DNA from: Paeniglutamicibacter antarcticus_C
GTDB lineage: Bacteria > Actinomycetota > Actinomycetes > Actinomycetales > Micrococcaceae
DNA: 64,000 nucleotides
NCBI RefSeq assembly: GCF_039544305.1
Contig: NZ_BAABLK010000004.1
Coordinates: 1-64,000, forward strand
Direction: 5' to 3'
Below the pieces are notes generated by a model, which did not search any database, was not told where the DNA came from, and was given only the letters and a program-made list of their open reading frames with translations. Positions 17,182 through 26,077 of the stretch are shown here, piece after piece. Within the stretch, counting starts at the first letter, position 1. Every line of letters begins with the position of its first letter. The position numbers were made by a program, and so were the translations under genes.

Positions 17182-19245
17182 CTACTTGACCAAGGGCACG
17201 CCGGTCCCTGAATTGCCGTGGGTCTCAGCATGGATGTGATCCATGTGCCTGGTTGTATCATTCCAGTTATTGGCAAACTGCGAACCGTATTTGCCTGATT
17301 TCGAGTATTCTTCCCAACCCTTGGCCGGACCCAACCAGATCTTGTCCTGCCAAATCAGGTAATAGATTCCCAGGGATTCACGGTTGGCAATCAGTAAACG
17401 CGCTACGTCGTCGCCGTTTTTGATCCCTTTGACTGATTTGTAGTCCCTGATCATCAGGTCGGTGGCACGGCCGCTGCTGTGTCCCACCGAACCTGCGCGG
17501 ATACCACCATATCCATAGACAAAAGTACCGTACCGCTCTTTAACCGCTGCGTTGACCGCGATCGTATCGGGCTGAAGTTTTCCGGTCTCGATCTTGGAGA
17601 GGTAAAGCTCGCTCATCCAGCCGGTACCGAAATTGGTGACGACCTTGGCCCAACCGTTGCTTGAGTGGAGGTAGGTGACCCTGTCGCCGGCCTTGACCAA
17701 GCCCATCACCGGATAAACGGTCGAATTCCCGGCCCGGACGTTAACATCGCCGGTAGCCCATCGATGCTGAGTAACCACGGGAGCTGTCGGCGCTGAGGTC
17801 GCAAGATAGATCTCACTAACCCATCCGGTGCCTTTGCTGGTCTTGATATGGGCCCAGCCACCTGAAGACTCTCCACGAAGCACACGTTCGCCCATGGGAA
17901 CCACGCCTATGGATTTGTGGCTTGTTGCTGGCCCTGATCGGAGGTTCAGGTTGGCTGTGGGCCAGCGCGGGGCATCAAAGACGATGGAGTCGAGCTGAGG
18001 TGGTGTTGGCTTGACGATCGGGGGTTTTGGCCCGGTCGGCTTGATCACCGGCTTTGGGTCCGTGGTCGTAAGGTACGACGAGCTTATCCAGCCCGTCCCT
18101 TTGCTGGTCTTCACGTTGGACCATCCGTTGGATGTCGGCCCCAGCAGGATTCTTTCTCCCTTGGTCACCACCCCGAGTGCAGAATGTTTGGTTCCGGGAC
18201 CAGAGCGGAGATTGACATTCGCCGTGGTCCACCGCGGGCTGTTGAAAGCCACGGGAGGCTTCGGCGGGGCCTTGATCAACACAGTGGACAGACCCCTGGA
18301 CTGCACCCACCCCGTCCCAACACTAGTACGCACCGCCTGCCACGCACCCGAGGTACGCAACCACGTAACCCTCGAATTATTCGAAACCGTCCCCAACTTC
18401 TTCGAGGAAGTCTTCGCGACCTGATAAACCGGCTGGCTACCCTTCACCCAGCGATACACCGTCGCAGGACTTTTCACACCCAACGCCGAGGACGGCACAA
18501 AACCGCTCTTCCCCGACACCACCACCTTGGACCACGACCCGCTGCGACCCAACACCTCAACCTTGCTCTGACGCTGAATCGAGAGCACACTGACCGAGGA
18601 CGCAGAAGCCTTCGACTTCACCGTCGTAAACACCTGGGCGTAGTGATAAACCTTCGGCTTAGCCGGGGCCTTGATCACCACAGTGGACAGACCCCTGGAC
18701 TGCACCCACCCCGTCCCAACACTAGTACGCACCGCCTGCCACGCACCGGAGGTACGCAACCACGTAACCCTCGAATTATTCGAAACCGTCCCCAACTTCT
18801 TCGAGGAAGTCTTCGCGACCTGATAAACCGGCTGGCTACCCTTCACCCAGCGATACACCGTCGCAGGACTCTTCACACCCAACGCCGAGGACGGCACAAA
18901 ACCGCTCTTCCCCGACACCACCACCTTGGACCACGACCCGCTGCGACCCAACACCTCAACCTTGCTCTGACGCTGAATCGAGAGCACACTGACCGAGGAC
19001 GCAGAAGCCTTCGACTTCACCGTCGTAAACACCTGGGCGTAGTGATAAACCTTCGGCTTCGCTGTGCTTACCTTCACCTTGGCCTTGGCCTTGGCAACAG
19101 AAGCTATGGGGTCTGCCGTAGCGAGAAGAGGAGCTGGTTCTGCGGTGACAACCGGCTCAATGGGTTGTGCGGTAGCAACGGTGGCTGGCCCGCCAATCAG
19201 TGCCACGGCAAGCGAGAGCACTACTCCAAGGTTTTTGTGTTTCAA
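17182..19245 (-). CDS. Secreted SH3b-repeat protein with LAS-peptidase-like C-terminus
   Basis: A 687-residue exported protein: signal peptide in residues 1-27 (ends ATVATA-QP), an Ala/Val/Lys-rich linker, then about seven SH3b-type modules. The first four lie in two nearly identical 133-residue units; the next three share RW-x-TA-x-LNLRSGP-x-T and GTGW-x-S-x-YL. The last about 120 residues contain GHSSGRATDLMI and MDHIHAE, resembling the zinc-binding motifs of the LAS/M15 peptidase fold (ARB_07466-like C-terminal domain). It probably binds the cell wall through SH3b and cuts or recognises peptidoglycan peptides. It ends about 50 bp from the converging small gene. Confidence 0.8.
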   Translation of the reverse strand: MKHKNLGVVLSLAVALIGGPATVATAQPIEPVVTAEPAPLLATADPIASVAKAKAKVKVSTAKPKVYHYAQVFTTVKSKASASSVSVLSIQRQSKVEVLGRSGSWSKVVVSGKSGFVPSSALGVKSPATVYRWVKGSQPVYQVAKTSSKKLGTVSNNSRVTWLRTSGAWQAVRTSVGTGWVQSRGLSTVVIKAPAKPKVYHYAQVFTTVKSKASASSVSVLSIQRQSKVEVLGRSGSWSKVVVSGKSGFVPSSALGVKSPATVYRWVKGSQPVYQVAKTSSKKLGTVSNNSRVTWLRTSGAWQAVRTSVGTGWVQSRGLSTVLIKAPPKPPVAFNSPRWTTANVNLRSGPGTKHSALGVVTKGERILLGPTSNGWSNVKTSKGTGWISSSYLTTTDPKPVIKPTGPKPPIVKPTPPQLDSIVFDAPRWPTANLNLRSGPATSHKSIGVVPMGERVLRGESSGGWAHIKTSKGTGWVSEIYLATSAPTAPVVTQHRWATGDVNVRAGNSTVYPVMGLVKAGDRVTYLHSSNGWAKVVTNFGTGWMSELYLSKIETGKLQPDTIAVNAAVKERYGTFVYGYGGIRAGSVGHSSGRATDLMIRDYKSVKGIKNGDDVARLLIANRESLGIYYLIWQDKIWLGPAKGWEEYSKSGKYGSQFANNWNDTTRHMDHIHAETHGNSGTGVPLVK
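18262..19059 (-). repeat. Tandem duplication of a 399-bp coding unit
   Basis: Units 18262-18660 and 18661-19059 are offset by exactly 399 bp and differ at only a few positions, so the duplication keeps frame (133 codons) and is recent or maintained by recombination. Each unit encodes two SH3b-like modules beginning around KPKVYHYAQVFTTVKSK. The near-identity at synonymous positions argues against ancient repeats. Such repeats can expand, contract or collapse in short-read assemblies. Confidence 0.95.
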
Positions 19246-19521
19246 GTGGTGGCTCCTGGCCTGCGGGTGCGATACAACACACCACAGTACCTACTCAAGC
19301 CAAATTACCGGCTCAGACACAAGTAGTCCTACTCGATTATCCAAGTAATAGGGTGTGTGGAACACGTAGTTTGTCCGGACCAACCCCAATATGTCGTTCA
19401 GATCGCTCACTAGCGCTTCGGTCCGCGCCGCGGAAACGTTCTAAGGACCACGCACGAAACCAGCACGCTGCATTTTTTGGAGGGCCCCCCTTCCAGTCCG
19501 AGCTTGGCCTGAGTCGAAAAG

Positions 19522-20370
19522 TCAGATGAGTCCGAGCGCCTTGAAAGCAACGGCTATCCCGTTAAGCTCCGGTGGAGGGGCCGTCCGGTCAGCCAACGCG
19601 ACTAGCCCGGGATGGGAACCCTCGATCGCCACACCTATTCCGGCAAATGCGACCATTTCCAGGTCGTTCTCCCCATCACCGATGGCGATCGTGTCCTTCT
19701 GCGTGATACCGAGAGCGGCAATGGCCACCGCAACCCCATCTGCTTTGCTGATGCCTTTCATGAAGAGTTCACCGGTATGCAGGCCCTCGGAGACGATCGA
19801 GTTCTCGACCGCGGCAATCTCCTGCCCGATTCCCCCTGCTATTTCTCCCACTGGAATGGATGAGTCAAAAACGGAGACCTTTGAGAACCCTGTGTCCGCG
19901 GAAAATGGTTTGATCGAATCCAAGATCGCCCGGGCACCGTTTTCACCATCTGCGCCGCGCTGGTTGAAGTGCCCCTCGATGATTGAACGCAGTCGCTCGA
20001 GCACCTCTGAACGAACGTGCAGGGATTCCTGGGACTCCAGGACATAGACCGCATCGTGGGAATCAAGGGATGCCACCGTCCGGGATGCCAAGCCCACGGG
20101 GAAACGACGATCCCTCAGGACTTCCCCGGCCACCTCGACGTAAGCCCCGGCGCTGGTGACCAGACCGTCAAAGCCCGCTGCAAGGATGGATTCCTGAAGC
20201 ATCGATAGCGGCCTCCCGGTGCACAGCAGGACCTTGTGCCCGGCGTCTCTGGCAGCACGCACGGCGTTGGCATTGGCCTGCGGGACAACCCCGTAATCGG
20301 CGTAGGTGCCATCCACGTCAAGAAAGACCGCGTGGATTCTGCGGGTGGCTGGAAATCGTTTTTCTTGCAT
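19522..20370 (-). CDS. HAD-superfamily hydrolase, Cof type
   Basis: A 282-residue soluble phosphatase-like protein. FLDVDGTYADYG (about 16-27) is motif I with the nucleophile and general acid aspartates, LLCTGRPLSML is motif II, and KADGVAVAIAALGI with AIGDGENDLEMVAFAGIGVAI gives motifs III and IV; the inserted cap (about 85-190) is the IIB/Cof type. Such enzymes dephosphorylate sugar phosphates or flavin/pyridoxal-type metabolites; the substrate cannot be told. ATG start at 20370 with GGAAG just upstream. Monocistronic on the minus strand, downstream of the ilvC terminator. Confidence 0.85.
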   Translation of the reverse strand: MQEKRFPATRRIHAVFLDVDGTYADYGVVPQANANAVRAARDAGHKVLLCTGRPLSMLQESILAAGFDGLVTSAGAYVEVAGEVLRDRRFPVGLASRTVASLDSHDAVYVLESQESLHVRSEVLERLRSIIEGHFNQRGADGENGARAILDSIKPFSADTGFSKVSVFDSSIPVGEIAGGIGQEIAAVENSIVSEGLHTGELFMKGISKADGVAVAIAALGITQKDTIAIGDGENDLEMVAFAGIGVAIEGSHPGLVALADRTAPPPELNGIAVAFKALGLI

Positions 20371-20413
20371 GCTTCCGGATTCTACAGGGAACCGGTGGCG
20401 CGGTTCCGAAAAA

Positions 20414-20455
20414 TGAGGATGCCCGCTCCGACATCTCTCGGAACGGGCATCCTCA
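20414..20455 (-). terminator. Terminator of the ilvBNC operon
   Basis: TGAGGATGCCCG (20414-20425) and CGGGCATCCTCA (20444-20455) are perfect complements with an additional inner TCCG/CGGA pairing. On the minus strand the stem is followed by TTTTT. It lies about 50 bp after the ilvC stop and is a strong intrinsic terminator. Confidence 0.85.
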
Positions 20456-20505
20456 GGTGGTTTAGGCGAAGCCCAATGCTTCTTTCACCGTGGGTTCGGT
20501 GCGCC

Positions 20506-21528
20506 TTAGCGGGCTACCGAGCCTTCGGTGTAGTCGTCGGTGGTCTTCCAGGAGAAGAGCTGGCGCAGTTCGCGGCCGGTGGCCTCGATCGGGTGGGCCT
20601 CACCCTTGGCGCGCAGTTCCTTGAACTCCGGTGCCCCGGCGTCCTGGTCATCGATGAAGCGCTTGGCGAAGGCACCGGACTGCACGTCGGCCAGAACGGC
20701 CTTCATGTTCTCCTTGACCTCCGGGGTGATCACGCGCGGGCCCGAGACGTAGTCGCCGTACTCGGCGGTGTCCGAAACGCTCCAGCGCTGCTTGGCGATG
20801 CCACCCTCCCACATCAGGTCAACGATGAGCTTGAGCTCGTGCAGGACCTCGAAGTAGGCGATCTCCGGCTTGTAGCCGGCTTCGGTCAGGGTTTCGAAGC
20901 CGTACTGCACCAGCTGCGAGGCGCCGCCGCAGAGCACTGCCTGCTCGCCGAAGAGGTCCGTTTCGGTCTCTTCGGTGAAGGTGGTCTCGATGACGCCGGC
21001 GCGGGTGCCGCCGATGGCCTTGGCGTAGGACAGGGCCAGGGCCTTGGCCCCTCCGGTGTAGTCCTGCTCCACGGCGATCAAGTCGGGGATGCCGCGTCCT
21101 GCCTCGAACTCGCGGCGCACGGTGTGTCCCGGTGCCTTGGGTGCAACCAGGGCGACGTCGACGTCTTCGCGCGGGGTGATGTAGCCGTAGCGGATGTTGA
21201 AGCCGTGGCCGAAGAACAGCGCGTCGCCGGCCTGCAGGTTCGGGGCGATGTCGTCCTTGTAGACGTGGCGCTGGACCTGGTCCGGGGTCAGGATCATGAT
21301 CAGGTCGGCTTCTGCCACTGCCTCGGCGACGGGAAGGACGCGCAGGCCCTCTGCCTCAGCCTTGGCGATCGACTTCGAGCCGGCCTTGAGTCCCACGCGC
21401 ACGTCCACCCCGGAGTCGCGCAGGTTCAGTGCGTGGGCGTGGCCCTGGGAGCCGTAGCCGATGACGGCGACGGTGCGTCCCTGGATGATCGAGAGATCTG
21501 CATCGTCGTCGTAGAACATTTCAGTCAC
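20506..21528 (-). CDS. ilvC: Ketol-acid reductoisomerase
   Basis: A 340-residue class I enzyme that isomerises and reduces acetolactate or acetohydroxybutyrate with NADPH and Mg, second step of valine/isoleucine synthesis. VAVIGYGSQGHAHALNLRDSG (about 20-40) is the NADPH site; APKAPGHTVRREF, the D-x3-E metal pattern in DLFGEQAVLCGG and the C-terminal KARI domain are present. It starts with GTG at 21528 behind AAGGAG (8 bp spacer), 39 bp after ilvN, last gene of ilvB-ilvN-ilvC and followed by a terminator. Regulation is expected through the attenuator upstream of ilvB. Confidence 0.97.
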   Translation of the reverse strand: MTEMFYDDDADLSIIQGRTVAVIGYGSQGHAHALNLRDSGVDVRVGLKAGSKSIAKAEAEGLRVLPVAEAVAEADLIMILTPDQVQRHVYKDDIAPNLQAGDALFFGHGFNIRYGYITPREDVDVALVAPKAPGHTVRREFEAGRGIPDLIAVEQDYTGGAKALALSYAKAIGGTRAGVIETTFTEETETDLFGEQAVLCGGASQLVQYGFETLTEAGYKPEIAYFEVLHELKLIVDLMWEGGIAKQRWSVSDTAEYGDYVSGPRVITPEVKENMKAVLADVQSGAFAKRFIDDQDAGAPEFKELRAKGEAHPIEATGRELRQLFSWKTTDDYTEGSVAR

Positions 21529-21567
21529 TGTGGTTTCTCCTTGGTAATCAGTGTAAAGATGAGTGCT

Positions 21568-22086
21568 TTAGGCAGAGACGGAGCGCAGTGCGCGGTCCGA
21601 CATCGATTTGGAGCCACGGCCCAGGGCAAGTGTGCCTGCCTGGACGATCTCGCGGATGCCGAACGGTTCGAGCACCGCAAGCAGCGCATGGATCTTTTCG
21701 GCGTTTCCGGTGGCCTCGATGATGAGCGAGTCGGTGGACACGTCCACCACCGAGGCGCGGAAGAGGTCTGCGGCCTGGGTGACCTGCAGCCGGGTTGCTG
21801 CATCGGCACGGACCTTGACCAGGATGTGGTCGCGGCGCACCGAGGCATCGGGCATCAGTTCAACGATCTTGATGACGTTGATGAGTTTGTTAAGCTGCTT
21901 GGTGACCTGCTCGAGTAGATCGCCCTCGGCGTCGACCACCACGGTGATCCTGGACAGGCCCTTGATCTCGGTGGGGCCCACGGCGAGCGAGTGGATGTTG
22001 AACGCACGGCGGGCGAAGAGCCCGGCCACGCGCGTCAGGACGCCCGGGACGTCCTCGACGAGTACGGAAAGAGTGTGACGTGCCAT
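21568..22086 (-). CDS. ilvN: Acetolactate synthase small (regulatory) subunit
   Basis: A 172-residue protein with an N-terminal ACT domain (LSVLVEDVPGVLTRVAGLFARR, NIHSLAVGPT) and the C-terminal small-subunit domain (LVKVRADAATRLQ, IIEATG, GIREIVQAGTLALGRG). It binds valine-type effectors and activates the IlvB catalytic subunit. Six bases separate it from the ilvB stop, so the two are surely cotranscribed and probably translationally coupled. ATG start at 22086. Confidence 0.96.
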   Translation of the reverse strand: MARHTLSVLVEDVPGVLTRVAGLFARRAFNIHSLAVGPTEIKGLSRITVVVDAEGDLLEQVTKQLNKLINVIKIVELMPDASVRRDHILVKVRADAATRLQVTQAADLFRASVVDVSTDSLIIEATGNAEKIHALLAVLEPFGIREIVQAGTLALGRGSKSMSDRALRSVSA

Positions 22087-22092
22087 GTTTTC

Positions 22093-23970
22093 CTAGTCCT
22101 CTTCTTCCCACTCGGGCGTCATGCCGCGAGCAATCTGGATCTGGTCGTTGCTCACGCCGGAGGGGACCATGGGCCAGACCATGGAGTCCCGCGAGACCAC
22201 GAAGTCGATGACGACCGGGCGGTCATTGATTTCCAAGGCCGCCTTGATGGTCGCGTCGATGTCCTCGTCGCGTTCGCAGCGCAGGCCCACGCAACCATAG
22301 GCGTCGGCGAGCTTCACGAAGTCCGGGACGCGCGCGGTGCCGTGTCCGGTGTTCAAATCCGTGTTGGAGTAGCGCGAGTCGTAGAACAGGGTCTGCCACT
22401 GGCGGACCATGCCCAAGGAAGAGTTGTTGATGATCGCGACCTTGATCGGGATGTTGTTGATGACGCAGGTGGCAAGCTCTTGGTTGGTCATCTGGAAGCA
22501 GCCGTCCCCGTCGATGGCCCACACGACGCGGTCGGGGTTACCGACCTTGGCGCCCATGGCCGCGGGTACCGAGTAGCCCATGGTGCCCAGTCCCCCGGAG
22601 TTCAGCCAAGCGTGCGGGCGCTCGTACTTGATGAACTGCGCTGCCCACATCTGGTGCTGTCCCACGCCCGAGACGTACACGGCCTCGGGTCCGGTGAGCT
22701 CACCGATCCGCTGGATCACGTTCTGCGGGGCGGAGAGCCCGTCGTGGGTCTCGGTGTAGCCGATCGGGTAGGTTGAGCGCAGCCGGCCGATGGTGGACCA
22801 CCAGGAGGAGATGTCCGGTGTGCCGGTCTCGGCAAAGCGTGCGCGGCAGGCCTCGGTGAGCTCGGGGATGATTTCCTTGGCCGAACCGACGATCGGGATG
22901 TCCGCCGTGCGGTTCTTGGAGATCTCCGCCGGGTCGATGTCCGCGTGGATGACCTTGGCGTTGGGTGCGAAGGTCGGCAGCACCCCGGTGACCCGGTCAT
23001 CGAAGCGTGCGCCCAGGGTGATGAGCAAATCCGATTGCTGCAGCGCGGTGACCGCGGAGACCGATCCGTGCATGCCGGGCATTCCCACATGAAGCTCGTG
23101 GGAATCCGGGAAGGCGCCGCGGGCCTGCAGGGTGGTGACCACCGGGGCTCCTACCAGCTCCGCCAATTCCTTGAGCTCATTGGATGCGTGAGCCTTGATC
23201 ACCCCGCCGCCGACGTAGAACACCGGCTTGGAAGCCGCGGCGATCAGCTTGGCTGCCTCGCGCACCTGCTTGTTGTGCCCGCGGACCACGATCTTGTAGC
23301 CGGGCAGGTCGACCTTCGGCGGCCAGGAGAAGTCCATCCCCGACTGCTGGGCGTCCTTGGTAATGTCCACCAGCACCGGTCCGGGGCGTCCGGTGGAAGC
23401 GATGTGGAAGGCGGACGCCAACACCCGCGGGATGTCCGCGGCCTTGGTGACCAGGAAGGAATGCTTGGTGATGGGCATGGTGATGCCCACGATGTCTGCT
23501 TCCTGGAAGGCGTCGGTGCCCATGAAGGCGCTGTGTACCTGTCCGGTGATGGCCACAATGGGCACCGAGTCCATGTGCGCGTCGGCAATGGCGGTGACCA
23601 GGTTGGTGGCCCCGGGGCCGGAGGTGGCTATGCACACCCCGACTTCCCCGGTGACCATGGCGTAGCCCTGGGCCGCGTGGCCCGAGCCCTGTTCGTGGCG
23701 GACCAGGATGTGGTTGATCTTGGTCGAGTCCATCAGGGCGTCGTACGTTGGCATGATGGCCCCGCCGGGCAACCCGAAGACGTCCTTGACGCCTAATTCT
23801 TCCAGTGAGCGGACGATGGCATGTGAGCCAGTCATCGCCGTGGGAGCAACGATGTTGTTCGGGCCCTGGACCAGGCTCGACGCTTCCACGTTGGAAGAGA
23901 CAGCGGCATCCTTGCTACGGTTGGCGGTTTTTGCCACCAGCCCTGGGCTGGCAGGTGTTCCGTTACTCAT
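22093..23970 (-). CDS. ilvB: Acetolactate synthase large (catalytic) subunit
   Basis: A 625-residue ThDP enzyme condensing pyruvate with pyruvate or 2-oxobutyrate, the committed step of branched-chain amino acid synthesis. VRHEQGSGHAAQGYA holds the catalytic glutamate; the FAD-binding central domain follows (LGARFDDRVTG); AIDGDGCFQMTNQEL ending in INN is the ThDP/Mg motif. The first about 40 residues are a variable extension common in actinobacteria. ATG 23970 has GAAGGA eight bases upstream. It follows the leader peptide and terminator at 24008-24133 and is first in ilvBNC. Confidence 0.97.
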   Translation of the reverse strand: MSNGTPASPGLVAKTANRSKDAAVSSNVEASSLVQGPNNIVAPTAMTGSHAIVRSLEELGVKDVFGLPGGAIMPTYDALMDSTKINHILVRHEQGSGHAAQGYAMVTGEVGVCIATSGPGATNLVTAIADAHMDSVPIVAITGQVHSAFMGTDAFQEADIVGITMPITKHSFLVTKAADIPRVLASAFHIASTGRPGPVLVDITKDAQQSGMDFSWPPKVDLPGYKIVVRGHNKQVREAAKLIAAASKPVFYVGGGVIKAHASNELKELAELVGAPVVTTLQARGAFPDSHELHVGMPGMHGSVSAVTALQQSDLLITLGARFDDRVTGVLPTFAPNAKVIHADIDPAEISKNRTADIPIVGSAKEIIPELTEACRARFAETGTPDISSWWSTIGRLRSTYPIGYTETHDGLSAPQNVIQRIGELTGPEAVYVSGVGQHQMWAAQFIKYERPHAWLNSGGLGTMGYSVPAAMGAKVGNPDRVVWAIDGDGCFQMTNQELATCVINNIPIKVAIINNSSLGMVRQWQTLFYDSRYSNTDLNTGHGTARVPDFVKLADAYGCVGLRCERDEDIDATIKAALEINDRPVVIDFVVSRDSMVWPMVPSGVSNDQIQIARGMTPEWEEED

Positions 23971-24007
23971 GGGATTATTCCTTCTCTATCTCTTCTGACC
24001 CTGCACA

Positions 24008-24046
24008 TAAAAAAACCCCAAAGGCACCTTGCGGCGAATGGGGTTT
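24008..24046 (-). terminator. Attenuator terminator upstream of ilvB
   Basis: On the minus strand AAACCCCA (24046-24039) pairs with TGGGGTTT (24020-24013), followed by an unbroken T run to 24008. This intrinsic terminator lies between the leader peptide and ilvB, inside the transcript. A second hairpin (CCCTCC..GGAGGG, 24061-24083) lies between the leader stop and the terminator and could act as the pause or competing structure. Confidence 0.85.
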
Positions 24047-24091
24047 GCGCGTCACCGAATCCCTCCATGGTACTGCCGGAGGGGCCCAAGC

Positions 24092-24133
24092 TCAGCGCTT
24101 GATAACTAGTAGTAGTTCGGTGCGATTATGCAT
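24092..24133 (-). CDS. ilvBNC leader peptide (attenuation control)
   Basis: The short frame ATG 24133 to TGA 24092 encodes MHNRTELLLVIKR. Five consecutive codons are Leu-Leu-Leu-Val-Ile, and the three leucines are all CTA, a codon rarely used in this GC-rich genome. This is the classic signal that makes a ribosome stall when charged branched-chain tRNAs are scarce, letting RNA polymerase pass the terminator at 24008-24046. GGAAG lies very close to the ATG; an in-frame GTG at 24178 would give a 28-residue version, almost leaderless from the TATAAT box. The sequence signal is strong; control itself is inferred. Confidence 0.85.
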   Translation of the reverse strand: MHNRTELLLVIKR

Positions 24134-24188
24134 TCTTCCAGTGTGGTCGCCGCCGCATCCGGAGTCAAACACCCGCACCTGTAATCTC

Positions 24189-24194
24189 ATTATA
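24189..24194 (-). promoter_or_regulatory. Candidate -10 box for ilvBNC
   Basis: A perfect TATAAT on the minus strand lies about 55 bp upstream of the leader ATG. No good -35 is found at 16-18 bp because that stretch is the stem of the ilvD terminator; many actinobacterial promoters have weak -35 boxes. Transcription would start near 24182, before both possible leader starts. Confidence 0.5.
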
Positions 24195-24208
24195 TGAGAC
24201 TACTGTCC

Positions 24209-24238
24209 GATGGGTGGACGCCGAAGCGTCCACCCATC
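24209..24238 (-). terminator. ilvD terminator hairpin
   Basis: GATGGGTGGACGC (24209-24221) and GCGTCCACCCATC (24226-24238) form a perfect 13-bp stem closed by a four-base loop (TTCG on the minus strand, an especially stable tetraloop). It starts about 20 bp after the ilvD stop. No T run follows, so termination efficiency is uncertain. Confidence 0.75.
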
Positions 24239-24257
24239 GATCTGCGCGGTCTATCGC

Positions 24258-25961
24258 CTAGCCACAGTATGCGCCGGTGGAGGCGGACTTGACCAGCTTG
24301 GCGTACTTGGCCAGCACACCGGTGGTGAACTTGGCGGCCAAAGGCTCCCAGCCGACCTTGCGGGTTTCGAGCTCCGCCTCATCGACCAACAGGTCGAAGG
24401 AACGGGCCGCCATGTCCACGCGGATCCTGTCCCCGTCCTTGACGAACGCGATCGGGCCCCCGTCAACGGCCTCCGGTGCCACGTGGCCGATGCACAGCCC
24501 GGTGGTGCCACCGGAAAAGCGTCCGTCGGTGAGCAGCAAGACATCCTTGCCCAGCCCGGCACCCTTGATGGCGCCGGTGATGGCCAGCATCTCGCGCATG
24601 CCCGGGCCGCCCTTGGGTCCTTCGTAACGGATGACCACGACGTCGCCGGCGGCGATCTTGCCCGCATCCAGGGCCTCGAGCGCGCCCTGTTCGCGTTCGA
24701 ACACCCGCGCGGTGCCCTCAAAGACGTCGGCGTCGAAGCCAGCGGACTTCACCACCGCGCCGTCCGGTGCCATCGAACCGTGCAGCACGGTGATGCCGCC
24801 GGTCTTGTGGATCGGGTTGTCCAACGACCGCAGGATCTTTCCATCGACATCCGGCGGGTTGATCTCCGCGAGGTTCTCGGCAACGGTCTTGCCGGTGACG
24901 GTCAGGCAGTCACCGTGGATCAGGCCGGCATCCAGCAGCGCCTTCATGATCACCGGGACACCGCCGATCTTGTCCACGTCGGTCATCACGTAGCGCCCGA
25001 AGGGCTTCAGGTCACCTAAGTGCGGGATCTTGTCGCCGATGCGGTTGAAGTCAGCGAGAGTCAAATCGACCTCGGCTTCGCGGGCGATGGCCAGCAAGTG
25101 CAGCACGGCGTTGGTGGAACCGCCGAAGGCCATGGTCACGGCAATGGCGTTCTCGAAGGCCTTCTTGGTCATGATGTCGCGGGCGGTGATGCCCTTGCGC
25201 AGCAGTTCAACCACGGCTTCGCCCGAGGCACGGGCGAACATGTCGCGGCGGCGGTCCGCCGAGGGCGGGGCGGCCGAGCCGGGCAGGGACATGCCCAGGG
25301 CTTCGCCGATGCAAGCCATGGTGTTGGCGGTGTACATGCCGCCGCAGGCTCCTTCGCCGGGGCAGATCGCTTTTTCGATGCGGGTGAGGTCTGCTTCGCT
25401 CATTTTGCCGGCGGCGCAGGCGCCCACGGCCTCGAAGGCGTCAATGAGGGTGACCTCCTTTTCGCTTCCGTCCTCCAGCTTGACCCAGCCGGGCATGATG
25501 GAACCGGCGTACAGGAACACAGAGGCAAGGTCCAAGCGGGCTGCTGCCATGAGCATGCCCGGAAGGGATTTGTCGCAACCAGCCAAAAGGACCGAGCCGT
25601 CGATCCGCTCGGCCTGCATGACGACCTCCACGGAGTCGGCAATAACCTCGCGGGAGACCAAAGAGAAGTGCATTCCCTCATGTCCCATGGAGATGCCGTC
25701 AGAGACGGAAATGGTGCCGAACTGCATCGGGAAGCCGCCACCTGCGTGGACTCCTTCCTTGGCGCCCTGCGCCAGGCGGTTCAGCGAAAGGTTGCACGGG
25801 GTGATCTCGTTCCACGAGCTTGCAACGCCGATCTGCGGCTTGGAGAAATCGTCGTCACCCATGCCAACGGCGCGAAGCATTCCGCGGGCCGGGGCTGCAT
25901 GGATTCCGTCCGTGACGATCCGGCTGCGGGGTTTTATGTCTGGGGTAGTGTCCTGGCTCAT
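24258..25961 (-). CDS. ilvD: Dihydroxy-acid dehydratase
   Basis: A 567-residue iron-sulfur enzyme dehydrating 2,3-dihydroxy acids to the 2-oxo acids of valine and isoleucine. Cluster cysteines sit in LLAGCDKSLPGMLMAA and GACGGMYTANTMA; the conserved C-terminal block is GRFSGGTTGLCIGHVAPEA. ATG 25961 (MSQDTTPDIKPRSRIVTDG) matches the family N-terminus; a longer frame to 26087 adds 42 unconserved residues and would nearly reach the divergent gene at 26078. It lies directly upstream of ilvBNC on the same strand but has its own hairpin, so separate transcription is likely. Confidence 0.96.
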   Translation of the reverse strand: MSQDTTPDIKPRSRIVTDGIHAAPARGMLRAVGMGDDDFSKPQIGVASSWNEITPCNLSLNRLAQGAKEGVHAGGGFPMQFGTISVSDGISMGHEGMHFSLVSREVIADSVEVVMQAERIDGSVLLAGCDKSLPGMLMAAARLDLASVFLYAGSIMPGWVKLEDGSEKEVTLIDAFEAVGACAAGKMSEADLTRIEKAICPGEGACGGMYTANTMACIGEALGMSLPGSAAPPSADRRRDMFARASGEAVVELLRKGITARDIMTKKAFENAIAVTMAFGGSTNAVLHLLAIAREAEVDLTLADFNRIGDKIPHLGDLKPFGRYVMTDVDKIGGVPVIMKALLDAGLIHGDCLTVTGKTVAENLAEINPPDVDGKILRSLDNPIHKTGGITVLHGSMAPDGAVVKSAGFDADVFEGTARVFEREQGALEALDAGKIAAGDVVVIRYEGPKGGPGMREMLAITGAIKGAGLGKDVLLLTDGRFSGGTTGLCIGHVAPEAVDGGPIAFVKDGDRIRVDMAARSFDLLVDEAELETRKVGWEPLAAKFTTGVLAKYAKLVKSASTGAYCG

Positions 25962-26077
25962 GGCATCGATTCTAGAACCCCCGGTCACCGACTTCGAACC
26001 CGTGACGGCGCGCCGACACATTTCGCCCGGAGAATAGGACACCCTGGCGCGCGCCAGGTGCCGATAGGGTGGATTAA

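Noticed and set aside
18184..19326. 380-codon plus-strand frame with repeats opposite the SH3b protein
   Set aside because: The repeats mirror the duplicated unit of the minus-strand gene; the Arg/His-rich translation is typical of antisense frames.
20236..21918. 560-codon plus-strand open frame opposite ilvC and ilvN
   Set aside because: Shadow of strongly coding GC-rich genes; ilvC and ilvN are unmistakable on the other strand.
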